Source: Leucobacter denitrificans
GTDB lineage: Bacteria; Actinomycetota; Actinomycetes; Actinomycetales; Microbacteriaceae
Direction of reading: 5' to 3'
DNA length: 64,000 nucleotides
NCBI RefSeq assembly: GCF_014396385.1
Contig: NZ_CP060716.1
Span: 1,736,001 to 1,800,000, forward strand
This document shows, piece after piece, positions 23,784-31,931 of the stretch. A program made the translations under genes and the position numbers. Within the stretch, counting starts at the first letter, position 1. Every line of letters starts with the position of its first letter. Below the pieces are notes generated by a model. That model was not told the origin of the DNA. It saw nothing but the letters and a program-made list of their open reading frames with translations, and did not search any database.

Positions 23784-25442
23784 ATGTCCAGCACGCACGC
23801 CTCACCTGCACTCGCTTCGGAAGTTGATCGCGACATCGTGATTCGACTCACCGATATCACCAAGCGTTTTCCCGGAATCGTGGCGAATGACGCCATATCG
23901 CTCGACGTGCGACGCGGCGAGGTCCACTGCCTCCTGGGTGAGAACGGTGCAGGAAAGTCGACGCTCATCAGCATCCTTGCCGGGCTGCAGCAGCCCGATG
24001 AGGGAAGCATTGAGATGAACGGTGTGCCGACGGTGCTGAGTTCTCCAGCGGTGTCAATTGCCCAGGGCATTGGTGTGGTGTACCAGCACTCCGCGCTCAT
24101 CCCGACACTCACTGTGCTCGAGAACCTTATGCTCAGTGACGAGAGCAATTTCTGGCTCGATAAAACCAGCGCAGCAGCGCGACTCGCCGAGTTGAGCGAG
24201 CTCCTCGGCGCTGAGATCGATCCGCACATGCTCGCCGGAGACTTGGGTCTCGGGCAGCAGCAACAAGTGGAGATTGCAAAGGCAATGTGGAAGGGCTCCG
24301 AGGTGCTCATCCTTGATGAGCCCACCTCGATGCTCACTCCTCAGGCGATCGACAGTCTCGTTGAGAGCGTGAACCGCCTCAAAGCAGAGGGACTCGCCGT
24401 CATTTTCATTTCTCACAAACTTCACGAAGCCTACGCGATCGGTGATGCGGTCACGATTCTCCGCGCGGGCTACGTGGCCGGACGCATCGCACCCGAAGAA
24501 ATGCACGCGATGACAGAAGAACAGGCGAAAGATCGCATCCTTGAGGCGATGTTTGGATCGAACCCCGAGACGATCTCAGCCGAACAGGCCGAGGCAGCGG
24601 GGGCAGCAGAAGTGGAGCGGCGTGGCAGCGTCGCAGCTGATGCTCAGACCGTGCTTGAAATTGCGGGCCTCACGACCACTTCTGAGTCGGGAGAGGTTGC
24701 GATTTCCGACGTCAGCCTCGCTATCCGCGCCGGTGAGATTCTCGGGATCGCAGGTATCGACGGCCACGGGCAGCGCCACCTCGCAGAAACGATCGCGGGC
24801 CAGCGGACGCCGGCTTCAGGCAGCGTGTCGCTCGATGGTACGGATGTCACGAAGTACAAGGTGAAGGCACGTCAGAATCTTGGCGTACGCTACGTCACCG
24901 ATGATCGACTGCACGAGGGAATTGTCGGAAATCTGAGCGTTGCGCTTAATCTCGTGCTCAAGAAAATCGGTGAATCACCGTTTTGGCGCCTGGGTCGCAT
25001 GGACCGCGATGCAGTGATGCGCGAGGCCGATGATCAGATTGCGGAGTACGAGATTCGGACCCCGTCGAAGCACACAAGAGCGGGGACGCTTTCGGGCGGC
25101 AACATTCAAAAGATTCTGCTCGCACGTGAACTCTCTCACGATCCGCGAGTAGTGATCTTCCACAAACCCACTTACGGTCTTGACCTCAAGACCGTGTATC
25201 GAGTGCGTGAAACGGTGCGTGACTTCGCACGCCAGGGCGGGGCAGTGCTTCTCATTTCGACCGACCTTGATGAGCTTGCGGAGCTATCAGACCGCGTTGC
25301 CGTCGTATCAAATGGACGGATCATCGGCGAGGTTGTCAACGATGGCGATCATGTGACCGAGCGGATCGGCGAAATGATGGTCGGCATGAAGACGACCGCT
25401 CACTCGAATTCTCCGGAAGATTCGGAGCAGGAACATGTCTAA
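23784..25442 (+). CDS. ABC transporter ATPase with two ABC domains (BMP/nucleoside-type)
   Basis: 552 residues, two fused nucleotide-binding domains as in sugar and nucleoside importers (RbsA, YufO). First domain: Walker A GENGAGKST, signature variant LGLGQQQQVEIAKA, Walker B VLILDEPTSMLT, and SHKLHEA. Second domain: degenerate P-loop GIDGHGQRH, usual in this family, LSGGNIQKILLAREL, and VIFHKPTYGLD. It energises the two permeases that follow, overlapping the first by 8 bp. Cytosolic face of the membrane. FHKPT at the second Walker B is a departure from the common AENPT/AEQPT. Confidence 0.93.
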   Translation: MSSTHASPALASEVDRDIVIRLTDITKRFPGIVANDAISLDVRRGEVHCLLGENGAGKSTLISILAGLQQPDEGSIEMNGVPTVLSSPAVSIAQGIGVVYQHSALIPTLTVLENLMLSDESNFWLDKTSAAARLAELSELLGAEIDPHMLAGDLGLGQQQQVEIAKAMWKGSEVLILDEPTSMLTPQAIDSLVESVNRLKAEGLAVIFISHKLHEAYAIGDAVTILRAGYVAGRIAPEEMHAMTEEQAKDRILEAMFGSNPETISAEQAEAAGAAEVERRGSVAADAQTVLEIAGLTTTSESGEVAISDVSLAIRAGEILGIAGIDGHGQRHLAETIAGQRTPASGSVSLDGTDVTKYKVKARQNLGVRYVTDDRLHEGIVGNLSVALNLVLKKIGESPFWRLGRMDRDAVMREADDQIAEYEIRTPSKHTRAGTLSGGNIQKILLARELSHDPRVVIFHKPTYGLDLKTVYRVRETVRDFARQGGAVLLISTDLDELAELSDRVAVVSNGRIIGEVVNDGDHVTERIGEMMVGMKTTAHSNSPEDSEQEHV

Positions 25443-26604
25443 GGAATCGCAATCAATGACGGCCTCTACCCCCACACTTGAAGACGCGGGACCAGAAACT
25501 CGCGCGATTGAAGCAACACGTAGACCACAGTCCACCAAGCTGTCCCAGGGACTCGAGGTTGTGATTCGTACGATCACGCCAGTCGTTCTCGCGCTCGTCG
25601 TCGGTGGGCTCATCATCTGGGTGATGGGTGTCAATCCGCTCGACTTCTATGGCGACATCTTCTACCTTGGAATTGCCGGAACAGGCTGGCAGAAGACCCT
25701 CACCGCAATGGCACCTCTGCTCATTATTGGGCTGGGACTGATCATCGCGTTTCGGGCACAACTCTGGAACCTTGGATACAACGGTGCGTATCTCATCGCA
25801 GCGGCGGTGGTGGCCGGCACAGCGCCAGACATTCTTGCCACGCTCCCGTTCGCTGTAGCAATCGTTCTCCTGTTTGCGATTGCAGTTGTTATTGGCGTCG
25901 TGCTCGGCTTCCTGCCCGCCTGGCTGAAAGCAAAGTACGGCACAAATGAAATCATTACCAGCTTGATGGTGTCATTCATTGCCATCAGTGGTGCGAACAT
26001 CCTGGTGAAGGGGCCCTTCCAAGATGTCGAAGTGACCGTCCCTCAGACACGAGTGCTCGACCTCAACCTGATGCTTCCATACATTCCTGGCACGCGGGTG
26101 CATGTGGGTTTTGTCATCGCAATCATCTTGGTGCTGGTGTTTCACTACATACTCACAAAGTCGTCGTTCGGGCTGAAGGTCGATATCTTGGGGGCGAGCC
26201 CGAAGGCAGCAACGCACGCCGGACTCGATGCAAGAAAGCTCATCATCACGGTATTTCTGCTCTCGAGCGGAATGATTGCGTTTGCCGGAGCGATCGACAT
26301 GCTTGGCTTGTGGGGCTACATGCGCACGAACTGGAACCCCGTATATGGTGACAAGGTTTTGCCGTTCGTGTTCCTCGCACGTCTGAACCCGCTTGGATCG
26401 ATTCCGCTCATCGCGTTCTATGCGATCCTCGCAACTGGCGGCACCATCGCTGCGCAGCAAGCTGGTCTGTCCGTCGATTTCCTTCTCATTATTGTTGCGC
26501 TCATCCTGTTCTTCATGACGGTTATCGAATACCTCGGCAACCGTAAAGATCTTGGAAAGAGCTACCTGCCTGCCGGTCTGTTCAAGTCCGCCAAGAAGCA
26601 CTAA
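25435..26604 (+). CDS. ABC transporter permease 1 (BMP/nucleoside-type)
   Basis: 389 residues with a charged N-terminus of about 40 residues and eight or more hydrophobic segments (VVLALVVGGLIIWVMGVN, MAPLLIIGLGLIIAFRAQLWNLG, and others). The stretch AQLWNLGYNGAYLIAA and NEIITSLMVSFIA are typical of BPD_transp_2 permeases of nucleoside importers. It overlaps the ATPase gene by 8 bp and precedes the second permease by 11 bp. Integral membrane protein forming half of the channel; ligand as for the operon. Confidence 0.92.
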   Translation: MSKESQSMTASTPTLEDAGPETRAIEATRRPQSTKLSQGLEVVIRTITPVVLALVVGGLIIWVMGVNPLDFYGDIFYLGIAGTGWQKTLTAMAPLLIIGLGLIIAFRAQLWNLGYNGAYLIAAAVVAGTAPDILATLPFAVAIVLLFAIAVVIGVVLGFLPAWLKAKYGTNEIITSLMVSFIAISGANILVKGPFQDVEVTVPQTRVLDLNLMLPYIPGTRVHVGFVIAIILVLVFHYILTKSSFGLKVDILGASPKAATHAGLDARKLIITVFLLSSGMIAFAGAIDMLGLWGYMRTNWNPVYGDKVLPFVFLARLNPLGSIPLIAFYAILATGGTIAAQQAGLSVDFLLIIVALILFFMTVIEYLGNRKDLGKSYLPAGLFKSAKKH

Positions 26605-26615
26605 GGACGAGCATC

Positions 26616-27551
26616 ATGATCGATTTTTTTAGCGAAACATTTCTTACCGCGTTTATCGTCGCCGTGCTGGCGAGCGCGATTCCACTGCTGCTCGCCTCAA
26701 TCGGTGAGACCGTTGGCGAGCAGTCCGGTGTGCTCAACATCGGTATGGAAGGTCTCATGCTCGTCGGTGGCTACTTCGGTTTCGTGGGAACCCTCGTGAG
26801 CGGAAGCTTCTGGGTTGGTTTTCTCAGTGGAGCGGCTGCAGGCATCGCACTGTCGATGGTCATGATGGTGCTCTGTGTTTGGTTAGGTCTGAATCAGATC
26901 GTCGTCGGTATCGGTATTGGACTAGCCGGTGCAGGTGTGAGCAGTGTGCTCTACGACTTCCAGTTCGCGGAGTCGAAGCCACGACTCGGGCTCGATACTC
27001 CTTGGACAATTCCTTTCCTCTCTGACCTTCCCGTCGTCGGGAAGGGCCTTTTTGCGCAGCCCGGAATGTTCTATGTCTCGCTCATAATCTTGGTGCTGAC
27101 ATCGATCTGGCTGTACAAGACGACACCAGGATTGCGCCTTCGTTCAGCTGGTCAGAAACCAGCTTCGCTGGATGCCGCCGGCGGCAGCGTCATGCGCACT
27201 CGATCACTTGCGGTGCTCTTTGGTGGAGCTATGTCAGGACTGGGTGGTGCATACCTCGCCCTAATCTCCGCGGGCACCTTCACTCCGGGCATGACGAACG
27301 GCGTGGGCTTCCTTGCGATCGTTGTCGCAATGCTCGCCCGTGGACGCTTCACCTGGGTACTGCTGATCTCGATCGTCTACGGTCTCTTCGTCGCTATGGG
27401 CACGGTACTTCAGCTCACCACTCTGAACATTCCAAATGACGTCGTTCACATGATGCCGTTTGTGGCCGTGATGATTGTGCTGACGTTCTTTGCTCGACGA
27501 TCCGCGCTTCCTCCTGCGCTTGCGACTGCGTATGTGCGAGGTGCACGGTGA
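26616..27551 (+). CDS. ABC transporter permease 2 (BMP/nucleoside-type)
   Basis: 311 residues, an integral membrane BPD_transp_2 permease. Diagnostic segments: ASIGETVGEQSGVLNIGMEGLMLVG, LNQIVVGIGIGLAGAGVSSVLY, and a late GGAYLALISAGTFTPGMTNGVGFLAIVVAMLARG. It completes the transporter with the larger upstream permease. The last gene before the aminotransferase; the 92-bp gap after it contains a 10-bp perfect inverted repeat. Confidence 0.92.
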   Translation: MIDFFSETFLTAFIVAVLASAIPLLLASIGETVGEQSGVLNIGMEGLMLVGGYFGFVGTLVSGSFWVGFLSGAAAGIALSMVMMVLCVWLGLNQIVVGIGIGLAGAGVSSVLYDFQFAESKPRLGLDTPWTIPFLSDLPVVGKGLFAQPGMFYVSLIILVLTSIWLYKTTPGLRLRSAGQKPASLDAAGGSVMRTRSLAVLFGGAMSGLGGAYLALISAGTFTPGMTNGVGFLAIVVAMLARGRFTWVLLISIVYGLFVAMGTVLQLTTLNIPNDVVHMMPFVAVMIVLTFFARRSALPPALATAYVRGAR

Positions 27552-27594
27552 ATCCAACTCCTATGGTTCATACGCTCCGCGGAATTGAGCCCGA

Positions 27595-27629
27595 TTGAGT
27601 TGTTCCAGCCTCGGCCAATAACAACTCAA
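27595..27629 (+). promoter_or_regulatory. Perfect 10-bp inverted repeat upstream of the aminotransferase
   Basis: TTGAGTTGTT (27595-27604) and AACAACTCAA (27620-27629) are exact reverse complements with 15 bases between them, ending 14 bp before the ATG and touching the AAGGA ribosome-binding region. It could be an operator or an RNA stem limiting translation. Confidence 0.5.
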
Positions 27630-27643
27630 CGTAAGGATGCATC

Positions 27644-28807
27644 ATGAATCACAGTACTGAAGTATTTACACTGTCGGCCGGACCAACGATGGCCACACAC
27701 CGAACACTCGCGGCCCTCGGGCAACCGATCATGTACCACTACGATCCGGTGTTCCTAGAAACGTTCGGGCGCACGCAACGCAAGGCTGCAGAAGTGTTCA
27801 AGACGAAGAACGACATGCTCCTCATGCAGGGTGAGGCTATCGTTGCGCTTGAGGGTGCTGCGCGGTCACTTACGAAGCCCGGCATGAAGGTGCTCAACCT
27901 AGTGCAGGGTGTATTCGGCAAAGGCATGGGGTACTGGCTGGAAAGCTTCGGCGCCGAGCTCCATGAAATCGAAGTAGCGTACAACGATGCTGTTTCTCCC
28001 GAAGCCGTTGAGAAGTATCTGCAGGAAAACCCTGGCATCGGTCTGATCACGATGGTCCATTCCGAGACACCCTCGGGTACTCTTACTGATTGCGCGGCGA
28101 TCGGCCCGATCGCGAAGCGTTACGGCGCGCTCACGCTTGTCGACGCGGTTTCGTCGATCGGTGGTCTCGAGTTCGAGACCGATGAGTGGCAGCTTGACAT
28201 TGTTGTCACCGGCGCGCAGAAGTGCCTCGCGGGCCCTCCCGGGATCGGTATGGTCTCGGTGAGCCCTGCTGCATGGGAACAGATTGAGAGCAACCCCAAC
28301 TCCCCACGTGCATCGTACGTGTCATTGCTTGACTGGAAGGAGAAGTGGCTTGAGGGTGGCGCCTTCCCATTCACGCCGTCGGTCTCAGACGTGCATGGCC
28401 TCGAATCAGTGCTTGACCAGGTGCTCGAAGAGGGGCTCGACAACGCAATTGTGCGCCACACGAATGCCGCATCGGCTACTCGTGCAGGTGCCCAAGCCAT
28501 GGGCCTTGAGCTGTGGGCTGCGAGTGAATCGATCGCTGCAAATTGCGTGACTTCGGTACGCGTGCCGGGCGATCTGGAACACCTGGATATTCGTGCCCAC
28601 GTTCGCGCGAAGTACGGTGTCATGCTCTCGAGCGGCCAGGGCGCGGGCAACCTCATGCGCCTCGCGCATATGGGGCCGAGCGCAAATGCTATGTACCCGA
28701 TCGTGGGACTCACCGCACTCGGGCAAGGTCTCCGCGACCTAGGTGCCCAGGTCGATCTTGGTGCAGGAATTGAAGCAGCCATGAGCGTCATTGCTCAGAA
28801 CAACTAG
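27644..28807 (+). CDS. Pyridoxamine-pyruvate aminotransferase (class V fold)
   Basis: 387 residues. It transfers the amino group of pyridoxamine to pyruvate, giving pyridoxal and alanine (EC 2.6.1.30), and feeds pyridoxal 4-dehydrogenase. It belongs to the alanine-glyoxylate aminotransferase group. The substrate-anchoring Lys is K193 in TGAQKCLAGPPG. PFPFTPSVSD and LWAASESIA recall the M. loti enzyme, which works without bound PLP. The N-terminal block is LSAGPT. Serine/alanine-glyoxylate aminotransferase is the alternative, but the B6 locus makes PPAT preferable. It follows the BMP transporter in the same direction and ends at a strong terminator. Confidence 0.86.
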   Translation: MNHSTEVFTLSAGPTMATHRTLAALGQPIMYHYDPVFLETFGRTQRKAAEVFKTKNDMLLMQGEAIVALEGAARSLTKPGMKVLNLVQGVFGKGMGYWLESFGAELHEIEVAYNDAVSPEAVEKYLQENPGIGLITMVHSETPSGTLTDCAAIGPIAKRYGALTLVDAVSSIGGLEFETDEWQLDIVVTGAQKCLAGPPGIGMVSVSPAAWEQIESNPNSPRASYVSLLDWKEKWLEGGAFPFTPSVSDVHGLESVLDQVLEEGLDNAIVRHTNAASATRAGAQAMGLELWAASESIAANCVTSVRVPGDLEHLDIRAHVRAKYGVMLSSGQGAGNLMRLAHMGPSANAMYPIVGLTALGQGLRDLGAQVDLGAGIEAAMSVIAQNN

Positions 28808-28819
28808 CTCCAGCTAACG

Positions 28820-28848
28820 AAAGCGGCCTCATTAGATGAGGCCGCTTT
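28820..28848 (+). terminator. Intrinsic terminator of the aminotransferase gene
   Basis: AAAGCGGCCTCAT (28820-28832) pairs exactly with ATGAGGCCGCTTT (28836-28848) around a 3-base loop, 13 bp after the stop. The A- and T-rich arm ends suit termination in either direction. The 135 bp between this and the next hairpin hold no clear gene. Confidence 0.85.
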
Positions 28849-28983
28849 TGCGTTTCAGCAACCATGATGTCAAGAAGCTTGATGAGGGGCTCCTCGCGCA
28901 GGTATGGATCTTGGTGGATCCTCAATGCAAACAGGCAAGGTGAGGGGAACACACGGCGGATAAGCTGAGTAATCCACGCGTAA

Positions 28984-29028
28984 AAAACTGCTTCCCCAGA
29001 CCGTAAGCCGGGCCGGGGAAGCAGTTTT
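28984..29028 (-). terminator. Intrinsic terminator of the NMT1-type transporter operon
   Basis: AAAACTGCTTCCCC (28984-28997) pairs exactly with GGGGAAGCAGTTTT (29015-29028); read on the minus strand the stem is followed by a run of T. It lies 6 bp past the binding-protein stop. Confidence 0.88.
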
Positions 29029-29034
29029 AATTGG

Positions 29035-30075
29035 TTACTGCGCTGCTTTCTGGAACGAGATATCGAATACTGACGAAGCTTCAGGTGCGGTCTCAATGAC
29101 GCCCTGGTTAGCGAGTACGTCGATCGTGTTCTGCCAGACGTCCTCGTGCATGGTGCCGAGGCCTTCTGACGCGGTAGCGTCGCTCTCAAATGTGAAGTCG
29201 ATGTCTGCCTGCAGCTGCTCGATGAAGATGCTCTCCTTGCCGGCCAGCTCAGCAGACGACGCCGCAAGAATCGTTGCTGCTTCTTCTGGGTTGTCGATCG
29301 TCCACTGGAATGCCTTGAGGTATGCGCGGGTGAATCGCTCAACGAGGTCAGGGTTGTCATCAATGAGCGCCTGGCTCGTGAACATACCTGATCCGTAGAC
29401 GTCGTAGCCGTTCTCGGATCCCAGCATGATGCTCAAGCTGCCCGGGCCGCCAGCCTTTGCCTCAAGCTCAGGCACCTCGGCGTCGATGTAGCAAATGATT
29501 GCATCAACGTTGCCGGTGAGCAGGTAGCTCTCGTACGGAGGGGTCACGGTGAGTTCGTTGACCTTGCCTTCGATACCGTTTGCCGCGAGGAGTGCTTGCC
29601 AGAAGATGTAGGTGGACCCTGCAGGGTGTACGCCAACATTGAGTCCAATGAGATCTTCAGCGGTGTTGAGTTCGTGATTCTCAGCGAGGGAGCACATGCC
29701 GAGTGGGCTCGACTGGTTTACAGCTGCGAGAGCTGTAACTTCAACACCCTGTGAACGGGCGGTTGCGAGCGTTGGGAGGTCACCAAAGCCGAAGTCGGCC
29801 TTGCCGGTGCCAACGATTCTCATGGCATCAGGCGATCCCGTGCCCTTGATGATGTCATCGACGACGATGCCCTCTTCTTCGAAGAAACCCTGGTCCTGTC
29901 CGACGAAGAACATCGCGTGATTTCCGCGTGGAACGTAGTCGAGCTGAACTGTGACATGGTCGAGCTCTACCGCAGCCTCGCCGTCTCCTTCTGACGAGCC
30001 GTTTGAGCTGCAACCCGTGAGGATCAGTGCAGCTGCGCTGGCAAGTGCCAGTGCGGGGAGGATTCTCTTTTTCAC
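29035..30075 (-). CDS. NMT1/ThiY-type ABC transporter substrate-binding lipoprotein
   Basis: 346 residues with signal peptide and lipobox LTGC (Cys about 22), then a SsuA/THI5-like (NMT1) domain: VTVQLDYVPRGNHAMFFVGQDQGFF, GTGKADFGFGDLPTLATARSQG, VGVHPAGSTYIFWQALL. Characterised relatives bind aromatic N-heterocycles such as the thiamin precursors HMP and formylaminopyrimidine (ThiY), or sulfonates, nitrate and riboflavin. Beside a B6-catabolism locus, a pyridoxine-type ligand is plausible but unproven. It is the last gene of a minus-strand ATPase-permease-binding protein operon, 41 bp after the permease. Confidence 0.9.
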   Translation of the reverse strand: MKKRILPALALASAAALILTGCSSNGSSEGDGEAAVELDHVTVQLDYVPRGNHAMFFVGQDQGFFEEEGIVVDDIIKGTGSPDAMRIVGTGKADFGFGDLPTLATARSQGVEVTALAAVNQSSPLGMCSLAENHELNTAEDLIGLNVGVHPAGSTYIFWQALLAANGIEGKVNELTVTPPYESYLLTGNVDAIICYIDAEVPELEAKAGGPGSLSIMLGSENGYDVYGSGMFTSQALIDDNPDLVERFTRAYLKAFQWTIDNPEEAATILAASSAELAGKESIFIEQLQADIDFTFESDATASEGLGTMHEDVWQNTIDVLANQGVIETAPEASSVFDISFQKAAQ

Positions 30076-30116
30076 GATGAACTCCTTTGTTGTGTGATTG
30101 TGAGATGACAGAGTAG

Positions 30117-30953
30117 TTAGTTTGCGGGTTGGATCTTGATATGCGGGTAGAACTTTGCGGCGAGTAACTCAAGCGCACTAATTGCGTAGTAGAGCACAAG
30201 CCCAAGAATTGAAATTGCGGTGAGTGCCGCAAACATCAGTGGGGTATCCAACTGTGTCGAAGCGAACTGGATGAGGTATCCAAGCCCTGCTGAGGCGCCC
30301 GAGAACTCCGCGACAACCGCACCGATTACACAGAGCGTGATAGCGATTCGAAGCCCAGCGAACAGGTTGGGGAGTGACGTCGGAAACTGAACACGCCAAA
30401 GAAATTGATTGCGTGTGGAGCCGATGGAATTCGTGAGTGCCTTGAGATCAGGATCGAATCCTTTGAGTCCAACGATCATATTGAGCGTAATCGGGAAGAA
30501 CGCAATAACAACAATGAGCCAAAGCTTCGGAGTCAGGCCGTACCCAAACCACAGAATGAAAATTGGGGCAAGAGCTACCTTGGGCACAACTTGGAAGAGC
30601 ACAATGAGCGGGTACACCGCGCGCTCGATCCAGTTGAAGCGCACGACGACGATCGCGAGACTCACGCCAATGGCGATACTCACCAGGAAGCCGTAGAGAA
30701 TTTCTTGGGTCGTCACCCATGTGCCATCGAGCAGTAGGGGAGCGGCCGTAAACATTTCGGCGATGATCGCACTCGGCTTGGCGATCACAAACTCTGAGAC
30801 GTTGAAAACCACGACGATTGCTTCCCACAGAATGAGAACAATCGCGGCTACGACGATGGGAGGCCAGAGCGCAGAGACTTGGGTGCGGAACCAGTTATTG
30901 CGTACTGGTCTGGCGCTGCGCGTGATGATCGCGACGGTATCGGTGGAGGTCAT
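30117..30953 (-). CDS. ABC transporter permease, SsuC/ThiX-type
   Basis: 278 residues, about six membrane helices. The cytoplasmic EAA-like loop reads ALTNSIGSTRNQFLWRVQFPTSLPNLFAG. Helix 1 is preceded by a basic cytosolic segment. Permease of the taurine/nitrate/thiamin-precursor branch (BPD_transp_1). The start overlaps the ATPase stop by 4 bp (ATGA), so the two are coupled. It provides the membrane channel for the NMT1-type binding protein encoded 41 bp downstream. Confidence 0.92.
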   Translation of the reverse strand: MTSTDTVAIITRSARPVRNNWFRTQVSALWPPIVVAAIVLILWEAIVVVFNVSEFVIAKPSAIIAEMFTAAPLLLDGTWVTTQEILYGFLVSIAIGVSLAIVVVRFNWIERAVYPLIVLFQVVPKVALAPIFILWFGYGLTPKLWLIVVIAFFPITLNMIVGLKGFDPDLKALTNSIGSTRNQFLWRVQFPTSLPNLFAGLRIAITLCVIGAVVAEFSGASAGLGYLIQFASTQLDTPLMFAALTAISILGLVLYYAISALELLAAKFYPHIKIQPAN

Positions 30954-31747
30954 GCCGCGCTCCTTCCTGCCTCGACATTGAGGTCTAGTTGTTCACGAAG
31001 GATGTCTTCGTAGGCAATAAATTCGGCTGTGGTGCTTGACCTGCCGTCACGCGGGCGGGGGAGATCGATGCCTTGGGAGAGTGTGATTCTTCCCGGGTTC
31101 GCACCCATCATGTGGACGGTGTCAGAGAGGAAGACCGCTTCGGAAATGGAGTGTGTGACGAAGACAACAGTCTTGCCGGTGGTCTGCCAGAGCTCTTGGA
31201 GGAGCGTGTTCATCTGGTCTCTGGTAATCGCATCAAGCGCACCGAAAGGCTCATCCATGTACAGGATTGCAGGGTCGAGTGCGAGTGCACGCGCGATTGA
31301 GACTCGCTGGGCCATGCCTCCAGAGAGTTCATGCGGGAGTTTGTTTGCGGCCTGACCGAGGCCGACGATCTCGAGAGCTTCCATTGCGCGGCGGCGGGCT
31401 TCCACTCGAGAGACTTTCTCTTTGCTTAACTCGATGAGAAATGCAGCATTGTCGAGCGCTGTCTTCCAGGGGAGGAGCGCGGCCTTCTGCTGGACGAGGC
31501 CGATCTTGCCCTTCTTGACCGCAGTCATAACGTCGTCATCGCCGATGCGTACGCTGCCGGTACTCGGAGCCTGTAGCCCTCCAAGGATCTTCAGCAGGGT
31601 GCTCTTGCCGCACCCAGAGGGGCCGAGCAGCGAGACGAACCCGCCTGACGGGATCTCGATATTCAGCTCGCTGAGTACCTCATGTTGTACGCCCTGTCGT
31701 GTGAACGTCATTCCAATGGAATGGGCCGAAATACTGTCCTGTGCCAC
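30950..31747 (-). CDS. ABC transporter ATPase, SsuB/ThiZ-type
   Basis: 265 residues. Motifs: Walker A GPSGCGKST, Q-loop LVQQKAALLPWKTALDN, signature LSGGMAQRVSIARALALDP, Walker B ILYMDEPFGALD, H-loop VFVTHSISEAVFLSD. This is the compact ATPase of the nitrate/sulfonate/taurine/thiamin-precursor group, with no added regulatory domain. First gene of the minus-strand operon, divergent from the radical SAM gene. A 12-bp palindrome lies 30 bp upstream of the start. Confidence 0.93.
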   Translation of the reverse strand: MAQDSISAHSIGMTFTRQGVQHEVLSELNIEIPSGGFVSLLGPSGCGKSTLLKILGGLQAPSTGSVRIGDDDVMTAVKKGKIGLVQQKAALLPWKTALDNAAFLIELSKEKVSRVEARRRAMEALEIVGLGQAANKLPHELSGGMAQRVSIARALALDPAILYMDEPFGALDAITRDQMNTLLQELWQTTGKTVVFVTHSISEAVFLSDTVHMMGANPGRITLSQGIDLPRPRDGRSSTTAEFIAYEDILREQLDLNVEAGRSAA

Positions 31748-31776
31748 GGAAGCTCCTTTGCCTCTAGCTGATAGCT

Positions 31777-31788
31777 ACTTCCGGAAGT
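31777..31788. promoter_or_regulatory. 12-bp palindrome upstream of the NMT1-type transporter
   Basis: ACTTCCGGAAGT is self-complementary over 12 bp and lies 30 bp upstream of the ATPase start on the minus strand, within the divergent promoter region. It is a candidate operator; no regulator is identified. Confidence 0.35.
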
Positions 31789-31905
31789 GTATTCAAAGTT
31801 CTTGATATATGGAAGTTCAGAATCACACTTTGATAAGAATGTGCCCATGTTTGGAGGTTATGCACATATCAGACCCAGCCAACTGACATGCCTGGCTTGT
31901 GATTT

Positions 31906-31925
31906 ATTCGAACATATGTTCGAAT
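31906..31925 (+). promoter_or_regulatory. LexA-binding SOS box
   Basis: A 20-bp perfect palindrome with the core TCGAAC (31908-31913), ATAT, GTTCGA (31918-31923), exactly the mycobacterial SOS consensus TCGAAC-N4-GTTCGA. It ends 6 bp before the radical SAM start, so bound LexA would block its promoter. Confidence 0.85.
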
Positions 31926-31931
31926 ACTTGC

